From Butyrivibrio sp. (GTDB taxonomy: Bacteria > Bacillota > Clostridia > Lachnospirales > Lachnospiraceae), in the NCBI GenBank assembly GCA_024697425.1, contig JAILFT010000177.1, forward strand, positions 1-49,794: DNA of 49,794 nt. Direction: 5' to 3'. Below are positions 1 through 7,498 of the stretch, one piece after another. How positions within the stretch are numbered: the stretch's first letter is position 1; each line of letters begins with the position of its first letter. A program made the translations under genes and the position numbers. A model generated the notes under the pieces. The model worked only from the letters and a program-made list of their open reading frames with translations. It searched no databases and was not told where the DNA came from.

Positions 1-629
1 ACAGGAACTCCCGGGGCATAGTCACATCTGAAGCCGTCTATGTCATATTCCCTGATCCAGTACTTCATGCACTCGATCATCTCTTTTCTCATATCGGCAT
101 TGTCATAATTTAGGTCTGCAACATCCGGCCAGCCCATGTTCTTTGGGGAAATGATACTGCCGTTCTCCTGTGTATACCAGTCAGGGTGCTCGCTTATCCA
201 CGGGCAGTCCCAGCCGGTGTGGTTTGCCACCCAGTCAAGGATGACGTGAAAGCCCATGTCGTGGGCTTTGTCCACCAGTGCTTTAAAATCCTCCTTCGTT
301 CCAAACTCCGGGTTAACCTCCCTGTAGTCTGTTACGGAGTAGTAGGATCCCAGTTTTCCGGATCTGTTGGTCACTGAGATTGGGTGGATGGGCATGAACC
401 ACAGGGTGTTTACTCCCATATCCTTTAATGTATCCAGATGCTCTGAGAATTCGTTAAAGGTTCCCGAAGGAGTGTACTGTCTTACGTTAACTTCATACAA
501 AACCGCATCCTGCGTCCACACCGGAGCCTTTGATACTCCCTCTTCCTCTTTGATACTTCCGCAGCCGGCTGCTGCTATCATAAGTGCCGTCAGAAGTATG
601 GCTGTTATTCTTTTTATGGTTATTTTCAT
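1..629 (-). CDS. GH13 alpha-amylase family lipoprotein, 3' part outside the window
   Basis: Only the first 209 residues are present; the gene runs off the left edge. It starts at the ATG at 627-629, preceded by AGAGGA. Residues 1-23 form a signal peptide ending in a lipobox (AAGC), so the enzyme should be anchored outside the membrane by Cys23. The catalytic barrel follows: the FMPIHPIS strand, conserved region I as DWVANHTG, and region II as GFRCDYA, with Asp203 as the expected nucleophile. The acid/base Glu and region IV lie beyond the edge. Family knowledge: extracellular GH13 enzymes cut alpha-1,4/1,6 glucans. Subfamily and exact substrate cannot be told from this part. It follows a LacI-type regulator gene that probably controls it. 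Confidence 0.9.
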   Translation of the reverse strand, partial: MKITIKRITAILLTALMIAAAGCGSIKEEEGVSKAPVWTQDAVLYEVNVRQYTPSGTFNEFSEHLDTLKDMGVNTLWFMPIHPISVTNRSGKLGSYYSVTDYREVNPEFGTKEDFKALVDKAHDMGFHVILDWVANHTGWDCPWISEHPDWYTQENGSIISPKNMGWPDVADLNYDNADMRKEMIECMKYWIREYDIDGFRCDYAPGVP

Positions 630-647
630 GTTGTTATTCCTCTGCTT

Positions 648-681
648 AAGAAAAGAGCAGATCCTCATCTGTGATCTGCTC
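648..681 (-). terminator. Rho-independent terminator/attenuator between the LacI gene and the GH13 gene
   Basis: On the minus strand GAGCAGATC (673-681) pairs with GATCTGCTC (655-663), a perfect 9-bp stem with a 9-nt loop, followed by TTTTCTT (648-654). It lies 22 nt before the GH13 start codon, too close to fit a separate promoter after it, so it should act inside the GH13 leader. Confidence 0.75.
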
Positions 682-705
682 ATGCCTGTTGTTATTGTAT
701 CTTCG

Positions 706-1722
706 TTACTGTGTGAGATCCCTTACCGACTGTCTCTCCATAACCCTTATGGGCTGGCGCTCATCCACATGAAGATCCTTCTCTCCGTCTATCATCCTGA
801 AAAGGAATCCTCCCGCCTTCTCCGCTTTCCACTCATAGTCCTGTGCAATGGATGTAAGCTTGGGCGTCATGAAATCGCAGTCCGGAAGGTTATCAAAACC
901 AATGACGGAAATGTCGTGGGGAACCCTTATGCCGCACTGCTGGAGTCCCTCGATGATGCCAAAGGCAACAATGTCCGAAAGGGTCGCAACAGCTGTGTAT
1001 CCTCTGTTGGAAAAAACTATATCCTGCCCAACTTCCACAGCATTCCTGTATGTGGAAACGCAGCTGAAGGCATCTCTGTTAAGGTTAAAATCTATATTGC
1101 TCTCCTTGCATGCATCAAGAAAGCCCTGCTGCCTCTCCCTTATAACGCCTTCACCTTCATTGGGAGGTGTTACCAGCGCCAGCTTCCTGTGGCCCTTTCC
1201 GATAAGGTACTTGGCTGAAAGATACCCTCCGCGGTAATCTTCGATCCCGACGTTAACTATCTTCTCTCCCGGTGCATAGGTATCTATGAATACCATGGGA
1301 ATATCGATGGTCTGCCTTATCTCCCTTACTTCATCCCTGAATACTCCAAGGAAAAAAGCTCCGTCAACATTCCAGGATGAAAGGAGCGGTATGATCTCTC
1401 TGGGATCACCGACGCATCTTAGCATGACATAGTAATCATGGCGTCTTACCAGCCTCTCAAGGGCAGCTACTATATGTGCATTGTAGGGATTGGTCAGGAA
1501 ATCTTCGCTCTTATCAAGATAGGGAACCACAACGCCTATGAGATGGCTCTCCTTCTTGGCAAGAGATCTGGCCATGACATTGGGCTTGTAATTTGAATCC
1601 CGAATGATCTTCTCAACTTTCTGTCTGGTCTCCTCCGACACCTTGTGAAAGTTGCCGTTTATTACGTTGGAAACCGTAGCAGTGCTGACGCCTGCAAGAG
1701 AAGCAATAGTCTTTAAGTTCAT
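706..1722 (-). CDS. LacI-family transcriptional regulator
   Basis: A 338-residue protein of normal LacI length. Residues 1-55 are the DNA-binding head: the helix-turn-helix (LKTIASLAGVSTATVSNVIN) and the hinge segment YKPNVMARSLA. Residues from about 60 form the periplasmic-binding-protein-like sensor domain (IGVVVPYL, GFDNLPDCDFMTPKLTSI). The ATG start at 1722 follows GGAG with 7-nt spacing. The only downstream gene is a GH13 lipoprotein, so the likely effector is a sugar released from alpha-glucan (inference). It has its own strong promoter with a palindromic site at the transcription start, suggesting autoregulation. It is a distant paralogue of the regulator at 22743-23741. Confidence 0.93.
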   Translation of the reverse strand: MNLKTIASLAGVSTATVSNVINGNFHKVSEETRQKVEKIIRDSNYKPNVMARSLAKKESHLIGVVVPYLDKSEDFLTNPYNAHIVAALERLVRRHDYYVMLRCVGDPREIIPLLSSWNVDGAFFLGVFRDEVREIRQTIDIPMVFIDTYAPGEKIVNVGIEDYRGGYLSAKYLIGKGHRKLALVTPPNEGEGVIRERQQGFLDACKESNIDFNLNRDAFSCVSTYRNAVEVGQDIVFSNRGYTAVATLSDIVAFGIIEGLQQCGIRVPHDISVIGFDNLPDCDFMTPKLTSIAQDYEWKAEKAGGFLFRMIDGEKDLHVDERQPIRVMERQSVRDLTQ

Positions 1723-1755
1723 CTGTGCTCCAATCTGAATCTTATGTCAGTAATA

Positions 1756-1771
1756 GGTTTAGCGATTAACC
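1756..1771. promoter_or_regulatory. Candidate LacI-type operator
   Basis: The imperfect palindrome GGTTTAGCGATTAACC has the central CG typical of LacI-family operators. It covers the expected transcription start of the regulator gene at 706-1722, a position that would block initiation. Confidence 0.45.
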
Positions 1772-1778
1772 TTTCTTA

Positions 1779-1808
1779 ACTATACATAAAATCCAAACTC
1801 TGTGTCAA
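1779..1808 (-). promoter_or_regulatory. SigmaA promoter of the LacI gene
   Basis: On the minus strand a perfect -35 TTGACA (1803-1808) and a -10 TATAGT (1779-1784) are separated by 18 bp. Start of transcription is expected near 1772. A perfect 8-bp inverted repeat (GTTAATAC/GTATTAAC, 1827-1845) lies just upstream and overlaps the stop codon of the previous gene. Confidence 0.75.
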
Positions 1809-1827
1809 GCACATATTGTCTGGTTCG

Positions 1828-2895
1828 TTAATACACTGTATTAACGTCGGTGATGCTGCCGCCGTTAACCTTGAAGCTCCAGATCTGATGATCCGTAAGA
1901 CGATGCTCCGTAAGATAATAGGTATCATCAACCTTAGAAATATTGTAGGGGGTTCCGCCTCCGACAAAGTACTCAGAGTAGATATCCTCGTACTTACCCT
2001 TTACGAGGCCGTCAAGGGATTTGGTCCTTACGATGGTGGCAAAGTCCTGGTTACCGCTTATATCCGTTGAAACGGTTATGTAATAGTAACCCTCTATAGG
2101 CATTATCTGTACCATTCCCGCCATGGTATCGGGAACATCGTAAGTTCTTTTTACTGAAAGAGTCTCAAGGTCGCAGACCAGTATCTGTGGCTTTACACCG
2201 GCAGCCGAAACTCCCGAGACAAAAAAGATCTCATCTCCGATGATGGTAAATGAGCGGACATAAGTATTGGAAAGCTGATCAACCTTCCTTATGTCCGTAA
2301 GATACATGCGGGTAGAATCCGCAGTATGTCTGAAACAATACAGTTCTCCCGATTCGGAGCTCCATACATAGAAAGTATCGGAGATCTCATCGTAAGCACT
2401 GAAATGAGGCCTTATACCTATTTCGTAAAAGACCTGTGTCTTGATAAACTTATCGCCGGATTTCTCAAAGACAAGTACTCTGCTGTTCTCGGTATCATCC
2501 ATCAGGTAAACTTTGCCGTCGCTGGCAAGAGTATGAGGATAAGTAACCTCACTGCACATTATGTTCCACTGATCAAGGGGCTTGCCCATGGTATCAGAAT
2601 AGATGATCCTGTTGTGATAGCAGTCCACAATAAACCAGACATCATCCACCTTCGTTACATACGTAGGCACACTCAGTCTGGTATCGTAGTTGTGTTCAGT
2701 CTCATAGCCTGCCGCAGCAGCCTCTAAATCCGCTGCGGAATCATAGAGCTCAGACATGCGAAGATACTTGCTTCCGTCAAAGGGATCAGCCTTAACAGGA
2801 GTTTTATCGCCGCCCCCAAGGCCCCCGCAGCCCGCAAGCAGCAGTACACACAATATTAAGCTTATAAGTCCGGAAAAAAGTCTGTGTCCTCTCAT
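1828..2895 (-). CDS. Lipoprotein of unknown function, probable beta-propeller
   Basis: From the ATG at 2893-2895 the product has 355 residues; a TTG three codons upstream is less likely. Residues 1-23 are a lipoprotein signal peptide with lipobox LLAGC, then a glycine-rich linker. The rest has repeated short units with aromatic/Asp pairs (VDDVWFIVDCYHNRI, SDGKVYLMDDTENSRVLVF, DDTYYLTEHRL) that look like blades of a beta-propeller, about 45 residues apart; no catalytic motif was recognised. It follows def by 27 bp and is probably the last gene of the murE-priA-def group. A short hairpin (AATGGC/GCCATT, 2910-2924) lies in the gap. No specific family was recognised; a role in binding at the cell surface is only a guess. 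Confidence 0.7.
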   Translation of the reverse strand: MRGHRLFSGLISLILCVLLLAGCGGLGGGDKTPVKADPFDGSKYLRMSELYDSAADLEAAAAGYETEHNYDTRLSVPTYVTKVDDVWFIVDCYHNRIIYSDTMGKPLDQWNIMCSEVTYPHTLASDGKVYLMDDTENSRVLVFEKSGDKFIKTQVFYEIGIRPHFSAYDEISDTFYVWSSESGELYCFRHTADSTRMYLTDIRKVDQLSNTYVRSFTIIGDEIFFVSGVSAAGVKPQILVCDLETLSVKRTYDVPDTMAGMVQIMPIEGYYYITVSTDISGNQDFATIVRTKSLDGLVKGKYEDIYSEYFVGGGTPYNISKVDDTYYLTEHRLTDHQIWSFKVNGGSITDVNTVY

Positions 2896-2922
2896 AGCAG
2901 GCAAACTATAATGGCACAGCCA

Positions 2923-3426
2923 TTACTCGTTCTCTTCCTCTTCCTGTGAAGCTACAAGATCCTCGTTGTTCACCAGATCTCCCTCCACCTTCTCAACATA
3001 CATATGGCCATCAAGATGATCAAGTTCGTGACAGATGGCCCTGGCAAGAAGCTCTTCGCCCTCGATTTCGTACTCGTTCATGTCAAGATCATAGGCTTTG
3101 GCCCTGACATGATTGGGTCTGGTAACAATGCCCGACTTACCGGGAATTGAAAGACATCCCTCATAACCGGTCTGCTCACCATCAGCCTCTAAGATTGTGG
3201 GATTTATCATCACGATAGGCTGATCTCCCTCGGGAGATACGTCTATAACCACTATTCTCTTCAAAACCCCCACCTGAGGCGCTGCAAGGCCAACACCGTT
3301 GGCTTCATACATGGTATCAAGCATATCATCAACCAGTTCCCTGATCCTGGGAGTTACTTCCTTAACCTCCTTGCAGGGCTTGGCCAGTACATCATCACCG
3401 TATTCTCTGATAGTTCTAAGTGCCAT
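2923..3426 (-). CDS. def: Peptide deformylase
   Basis: Removes the formyl group from the N-terminal methionine of nascent proteins in the cytoplasm. All three family motifs are intact in the 167-residue protein: GVGLAAPQ (44-51), EGCLS (89-93, with the metal-ligand Cys91) and HELDH (133-137, two His ligands and the catalytic Glu134). A short acidic tail (residues 155-167) follows. It sits 52 bp after priA, the usual clostridial neighbour, and before fmt in many relatives, but here a lipoprotein gene follows instead. Confidence 0.97.
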   Translation of the reverse strand: MALRTIREYGDDVLAKPCKEVKEVTPRIRELVDDMLDTMYEANGVGLAAPQVGVLKRIVVIDVSPEGDQPIVMINPTILEADGEQTGYEGCLSIPGKSGIVTRPNHVRAKAYDLDMNEYEIEGEELLARAICHELDHLDGHMYVEKVEGDLVNNEDLVASQEEEENE

Positions 3427-3478
3427 TTTATATTTCTCCGTTTCTTTTAAACATCATCATTAAACTCTTATAATCATA

Positions 3479-5737
3479 TCATCCACCGTTCATAGGGTCA
3501 AAGTCAAATTGAACGGTGACATATCGCAGCCTTCCCATGTCCTCAAGCTTCCTTATGTAGGCCTCAAGAAGGTCCTTGAGCCGCACCAGGCCTTCATAGT
3601 CATCAAGCTTCGCAAAGACATTGAGACGGTAAACATCATTTATCCTGCTGATGGCAGAGAATGCAGGTCCTATGAATACCGCGCCTTCCACATGCTGCTG
3701 TTCCATAATAGCGCGAAGCCTCGTTGCCAGCTCCATGCCTTCCTTCTCATCACGGCTCTGGATCTGTACCGACATCATATGAGAAACCGGCGGATACTTA
3801 AGCAGGTCCCTGTAGGCTATCTCCTCGTTGTAAAAAGAGTTGTAGTCCTGAGCGGAAGCTGCCAAAATGCTGTAGTGATCGGGCTGATAGCTCTGGATCA
3901 CCACATTTCCTGCCTTATCACCTCTTCCCGCTCTTCCCGCAGCCTGGGTAAGCAGCTGAAAGGTTCTCTCCGATGCCCTGTAATCTGCGGCGTATAAAGA
4001 CATATCCGCCGCCAGGATTCCCACCAGAGTCACATCCGGGAAATCATGGCCTTTTACGATCATCTGAGTTCCCACCAGTACATCTGCCTCCTTATTGGCA
4101 AAGGCAGAAAGTATCTTCTCGTAGCTTCCCTTGGTCCTGGTAGTATCGGCATCCATTCTCAAAACCCTGGCCTTTGGCCAGAATTTCTTTACCTCATCTT
4201 CTATCTGCTGGGTTCCTGCCCTGAAGGAGGAAACATATTTAGATCCGCATTCGGGGCATATCTTTGGTCTTATCTCCTCATGACCGCAATAGTGGCACAC
4301 AAGCTTTCCACCCCGATGTTCGGATAAAGAGACATCGCAGTGAGGGCACTTGAACACATGGCCGCATCCTCTGCAGGAGACAAAGCCCGCCAGTCCTCTC
4401 CTGTTGATAAACAGCATTGCCTGCTCTTCTTTTTCCAGCTTCTCCTCCATAAGTTCCTGAAGCCTTAATGAGAAAATTGATCGATTTCCCATTCTCAGTT
4501 CCTGCCGAAGGTCTGCCACCTCCACCGTAGGAAGTGTGCCTCCGGTGAGACGCTCATTCAGTTCAAAGAGCTTGTACTCCCCGGTCCTTGCTCTGTAATA
4601 GGCTTCAAGTGACGGGGTAGCCGAGCCCAGAACCACACAGGCTCCATCGGGAACCAGCTTTGCCAGTTCTATTGCCGTTTCCCGGGCATGATATTTAGGC
4701 ATGTTCTCACTCTTATAAGTGGATTCATGCTCCTCATCGATGATTATAATTCCGGTATTGGGAAAAGGAGTAAAAAGAGCCGATCTTGGGCCGATGATTA
4801 TGTCTATGTCACCGGTCCTTGCTCTTTCCATCTGATCAAACTTCTCTCCCGGAGAAAGAGATGAATTCATTACCGATACTCTGTCTCCGAAGTGAGTATA
4901 AAACCTCATCAGCGTCTGATAGGTCAGTGCGATCTCAGGTATAAGAACTATAGCCTGCTTGCCGCGCTTTAAAATGTCGTCTATCAGGGCTATATAAACT
5001 TCAGTCTTCCCACTTCCTGTGATTCCGTGGATCAGGTAGGTATCTCTTTTCCCAAGGTCGTAGTCACGCTTTACGGTATCAACAATATGCTGCTGCCCGG
5101 GGCTTAAAACCTTGTCGCTGTATCTTCCCGAGGAAGCAACCTGCGGATTTCTGAAGTATTCTTCGCTTTCTATGCGGATTATCCCCTTATCCTCAAGGCT
5201 CTTAAGGGTAGCTGCTGCAACATTCAGCTTGCCGGTAATAAACTCATAGGGAATCCTCTCACCGGGATTTCCCAGCAGTTCCTTAAGAATTCTCTCTCTT
5301 GCCTTCTGCTTCTTCCTTACGCACTCATTGTAGATGGCTGTAGCCTCTTCTTCAGAGGTCAAAAGAGATACGAATTTCCTTACCTGTCTCTTTTGCTTCC
5401 TGGCGGAAGGAAGCACAGTTTTCAGCGCCGCTATCATTGTGGAGCCGTAGTGGCGCTTCATCCATGCCGCAAGACGAAGGGAAATATCCTCCGCAGATAC
5501 AATGTCATCCTGAACCGAGATGATTTCCTTGATCTTATCAACGTCCCAGTTCGGTTCATCCGTAATCTCAATTACATACCCTTTCCTTGGGGTATTGCCC
5601 CTTCCGAAGGGCACCTGGACGCATACTCCTATATCTACCCTGTCTCTTAGATGCTCAGGTATCCGATACTGAAAGGGTCTGTCCACCTTCTCGTGGGATA
5701 TATCTATTATGATGTTAGCAAAAATATCTCCTGCCAC
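3479..5737 (-). CDS. priA: Primosomal protein N', replication restart helicase PriA
   Basis: A 752-residue superfamily 2 helicase that reloads the replisome at stalled forks. Residues 1-110 are the 3'-end-binding domain; Walker A is GITGSGKT (238-245), Walker B is DEEH (334-337), and the late motifs include VGTQMIVKGHDFPDVTLVG and QAAGRAGRG. Eight cysteines between about 455 and 500 (CRGCGHVFKCPHC, CHYCG, CPECG) form the two zinc sites of PriA. The start is a GTG at 5735-5737 with AAGGAG six bases upstream. It lies 50 bp after murE and 52 bp before def; co-transcription is likely. Confidence 0.97.
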   Translation of the reverse strand: MAGDIFANIIIDISHEKVDRPFQYRIPEHLRDRVDIGVCVQVPFGRGNTPRKGYVIEITDEPNWDVDKIKEIISVQDDIVSAEDISLRLAAWMKRHYGSTMIAALKTVLPSARKQKRQVRKFVSLLTSEEEATAIYNECVRKKQKARERILKELLGNPGERIPYEFITGKLNVAAATLKSLEDKGIIRIESEEYFRNPQVASSGRYSDKVLSPGQQHIVDTVKRDYDLGKRDTYLIHGITGSGKTEVYIALIDDILKRGKQAIVLIPEIALTYQTLMRFYTHFGDRVSVMNSSLSPGEKFDQMERARTGDIDIIIGPRSALFTPFPNTGIIIIDEEHESTYKSENMPKYHARETAIELAKLVPDGACVVLGSATPSLEAYYRARTGEYKLFELNERLTGGTLPTVEVADLRQELRMGNRSIFSLRLQELMEEKLEKEEQAMLFINRRGLAGFVSCRGCGHVFKCPHCDVSLSEHRGGKLVCHYCGHEEIRPKICPECGSKYVSSFRAGTQQIEDEVKKFWPKARVLRMDADTTRTKGSYEKILSAFANKEADVLVGTQMIVKGHDFPDVTLVGILAADMSLYAADYRASERTFQLLTQAAGRAGRGDKAGNVVIQSYQPDHYSILAASAQDYNSFYNEEIAYRDLLKYPPVSHMMSVQIQSRDEKEGMELATRLRAIMEQQHVEGAVFIGPAFSAISRINDVYRLNVFAKLDDYEGLVRLKDLLEAYIRKLEDMGRLRYVTVQFDFDPMNGG

Positions 5738-5788
5738 TTACTCTCCTTGTAACCCTGTGCCATTTATCGGCGGACAACCATTTGGTTT

Positions 5789-7276
5789 TTATCTGCGCTC
5801 CTCAAGGATCTCCTTTATAAGATCTCTCTCATCCATGGGATATTTAACGCCCTTGATCTCCTGATAATCCTCATGTCCCTTGCCTGCAAGCACTATGATG
5901 TCGCCCTGCTCCGCATTATCAATGGCGTAGGCAATAGCCTCCTTGCGATCTGTGATCTTGATGTACTTGCCGTCGGTCTTCTTCATGCCGGTCTCAATGT
6001 CGTTCATGATCTCTTCCGGCTCTTCAAATCTTGGATTATCGGAAGTGATAATGGTAAAGTCGGCATATCTTCCGCTTACTTCCCCCATCTCGAATCTTCT
6101 GAGCTTACTTCTGTTGCCGCCGCAGCCAAAGAGACATACCAGCCTGTTGGGGCGATAGTCTCTTAAGGTGGTAAGAAGGCTCTTAAGAGCCATTGCGTTG
6201 TGGGCATAGTCGATCATAAGAGTAAATTCGTCCGAAACCTTTACCATCTCGATCCTGCCCTTAACCTTGGCATTCTTGAGTGCAGGAGCTATCTCCTCTG
6301 CAGTGCAGCCAAAGTGTCTTGCAACAGCAATGGCGCAAAGCGCATTATAAACACTGAACTTACCGGGGGTGCGGATCTCAGCGTGAACATTAATAAGTCC
6401 GTCGGTGTCAAAGAATACACCAAGCTCGCCGGGTTTTCTGATATATGCAAGGTTGATGGCTCTAAGGTCAACCCCCTCACCAAAACCGTAGGTCTCAACT
6501 TCACAGGTATGTCCTTCAAGAATGTCATCAGTGTGGATGTCGTCACCATTGCAGATACCTGTTCTGCACTGTTTGAAGAGCAGTCCCTTGCAATGCATAT
6601 AGTCATCAAAATCCTTGTGCTCATTGGGGCCGATATGGTCCGCTTCAATATTGGTAAAGATACCTATATCAAAAATAAATCCCTGGCTTCTGTGAAGCAT
6701 AAGTCCCTGGGAAGAAACCTCCATAACAACCGCATCACAGCCGGCTTCAACCATCCTGGCCATATACTCCTGAAGTGTGTAGGACTCGGGAGTTGTATTC
6801 TCTGAATGGATATGCTCATCTCCGATGATAACCTCGATGGTTCCGATAAGTCCCACCTTATGTCCTGCATTTTCCAGCATGCTGCGGATAAGATAGGTGG
6901 TGGTGGTCTTGCCCTTTGTTCCTGTTATACCGATGGTCTTAAGCTTTTTAGCCGGATGATCAAAGTATGCGGCAGATATAAATGCCATGGCATATCTGGT
7001 ACTGTCAACTCTGATAACAGGCATCCTGCATTCTTCCGGAAGCTCCACCTCATGTTCAACCACAATAGCTCCGGCCCCTGCCTCTGCAGCCTGGGCAGCA
7101 CAGGAATGTCCGTCAAAGTTGGCTCCCTTTATGCAGATGAAAAGAGATCCCTCTTCAATCTTTCTGTTGTCATTAACCACATTCTTAATTTCGATATCAG
7201 CGGCATTCAGGATATCCTTGCTGTTTCCCGCAGTGATCTCATACTTAAGTTCAGCTAACAGTTTTTCCAGTTTCAT
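5789..7276 (-). CDS. murE: UDP-N-acetylmuramoyl-tripeptide synthetase, meso-DAP adding
   Basis: Adds the third residue to the peptidoglycan stem peptide in the cytoplasm. From the ATG at 7276 the protein has 495 residues; an upstream ATG at 7288 overlaps the Shine-Dalgarno GGAGG and is not used as start here. The ATP loop is GITGTKGKTTTT (116-127). The residue-selecting motif is DNPR (413-416) followed by Phe-Glu, the form known from meso-diaminopimelate ligases rather than lysine ligases, so the wall should be of the DAP type. First gene of the murE-priA-def group; its promoter must lie in the AT-rich stretch 7290-7380 but cannot be fixed. Confidence 0.96.
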   Translation of the reverse strand: MKLEKLLAELKYEITAGNSKDILNAADIEIKNVVNDNRKIEEGSLFICIKGANFDGHSCAAQAAEAGAGAIVVEHEVELPEECRMPVIRVDSTRYAMAFISAAYFDHPAKKLKTIGITGTKGKTTTTYLIRSMLENAGHKVGLIGTIEVIIGDEHIHSENTTPESYTLQEYMARMVEAGCDAVVMEVSSQGLMLHRSQGFIFDIGIFTNIEADHIGPNEHKDFDDYMHCKGLLFKQCRTGICNGDDIHTDDILEGHTCEVETYGFGEGVDLRAINLAYIRKPGELGVFFDTDGLINVHAEIRTPGKFSVYNALCAIAVARHFGCTAEEIAPALKNAKVKGRIEMVKVSDEFTLMIDYAHNAMALKSLLTTLRDYRPNRLVCLFGCGGNRSKLRRFEMGEVSGRYADFTIITSDNPRFEEPEEIMNDIETGMKKTDGKYIKITDRKEAIAYAIDNAEQGDIIVLAGKGHEDYQEIKGVKYPMDERDLIKEILEERR

Positions 7277-7394
7277 AATTTCCTCCATTAATTTAGCTCT
7301 GTTACAATTAATTAATAAGCTAATTTTATCTATTATTACTTAAAATAATTTTTAATATTTTAGACACAAAAGTGTCACATTTTTTATGTATACT

Positions 7395-7498
7395 CTAAAC
7401 ATAGATATGAGTTGCAATCCAACTCATCATCTCCCCCTCATAAGAAACCGCAGACACACGCCCCTCGCGTGTGTTTTTGTGGTTATAGGGGGTTTTTT
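7395..7498 (+). ncRNA. Candidate plus-strand small RNA in the murE-recJ gap
   Basis: No gene reads this way here, yet the strand carries two designed-looking hairpins. The first is a 7-bp stem (ATGAGTT 7407-7413 with AACTCAT 7421-7427). The second is a long terminator hairpin: CCCCCT (7433-7438) with AGGGGG (7487-7492), AACCGCA (7446-7452) with TGTGGTT (7478-7484, one G-U), and ACACACGC (7454-7461) with GCGTGTGT (7467-7474), ending in six T (7493-7498). A TATACT -10 box lies at 7389-7394, but no clear -35 was found. The minus-strand copy of the hairpin lacks a U-tract, so it is not a recJ terminator. The 3' end overlaps the recJ stop codon. Confidence 0.45.
7433..7498 (+). terminator. Strong plus-strand intrinsic terminator
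   Basis: About 21 base pairs in three stacked helices closed by a 5-nt loop, directly followed by TTTTTT at 7493-7498. The helices are interrupted by small internal loops. It ends the candidate RNA that begins near 7395. Confidence 0.75.

Noticed and set aside
367..1218. A 283-codon plus-strand frame across the GH13 and LacI genes
   Set aside because: Runs antisense to two well-supported genes and has no ribosome site or family features.
7433..7498. The long hairpin as a terminator of recJ
   Set aside because: Read on the minus strand it is followed by GATGATGAG, not by a U-tract; the T-tract is only on the plus strand.
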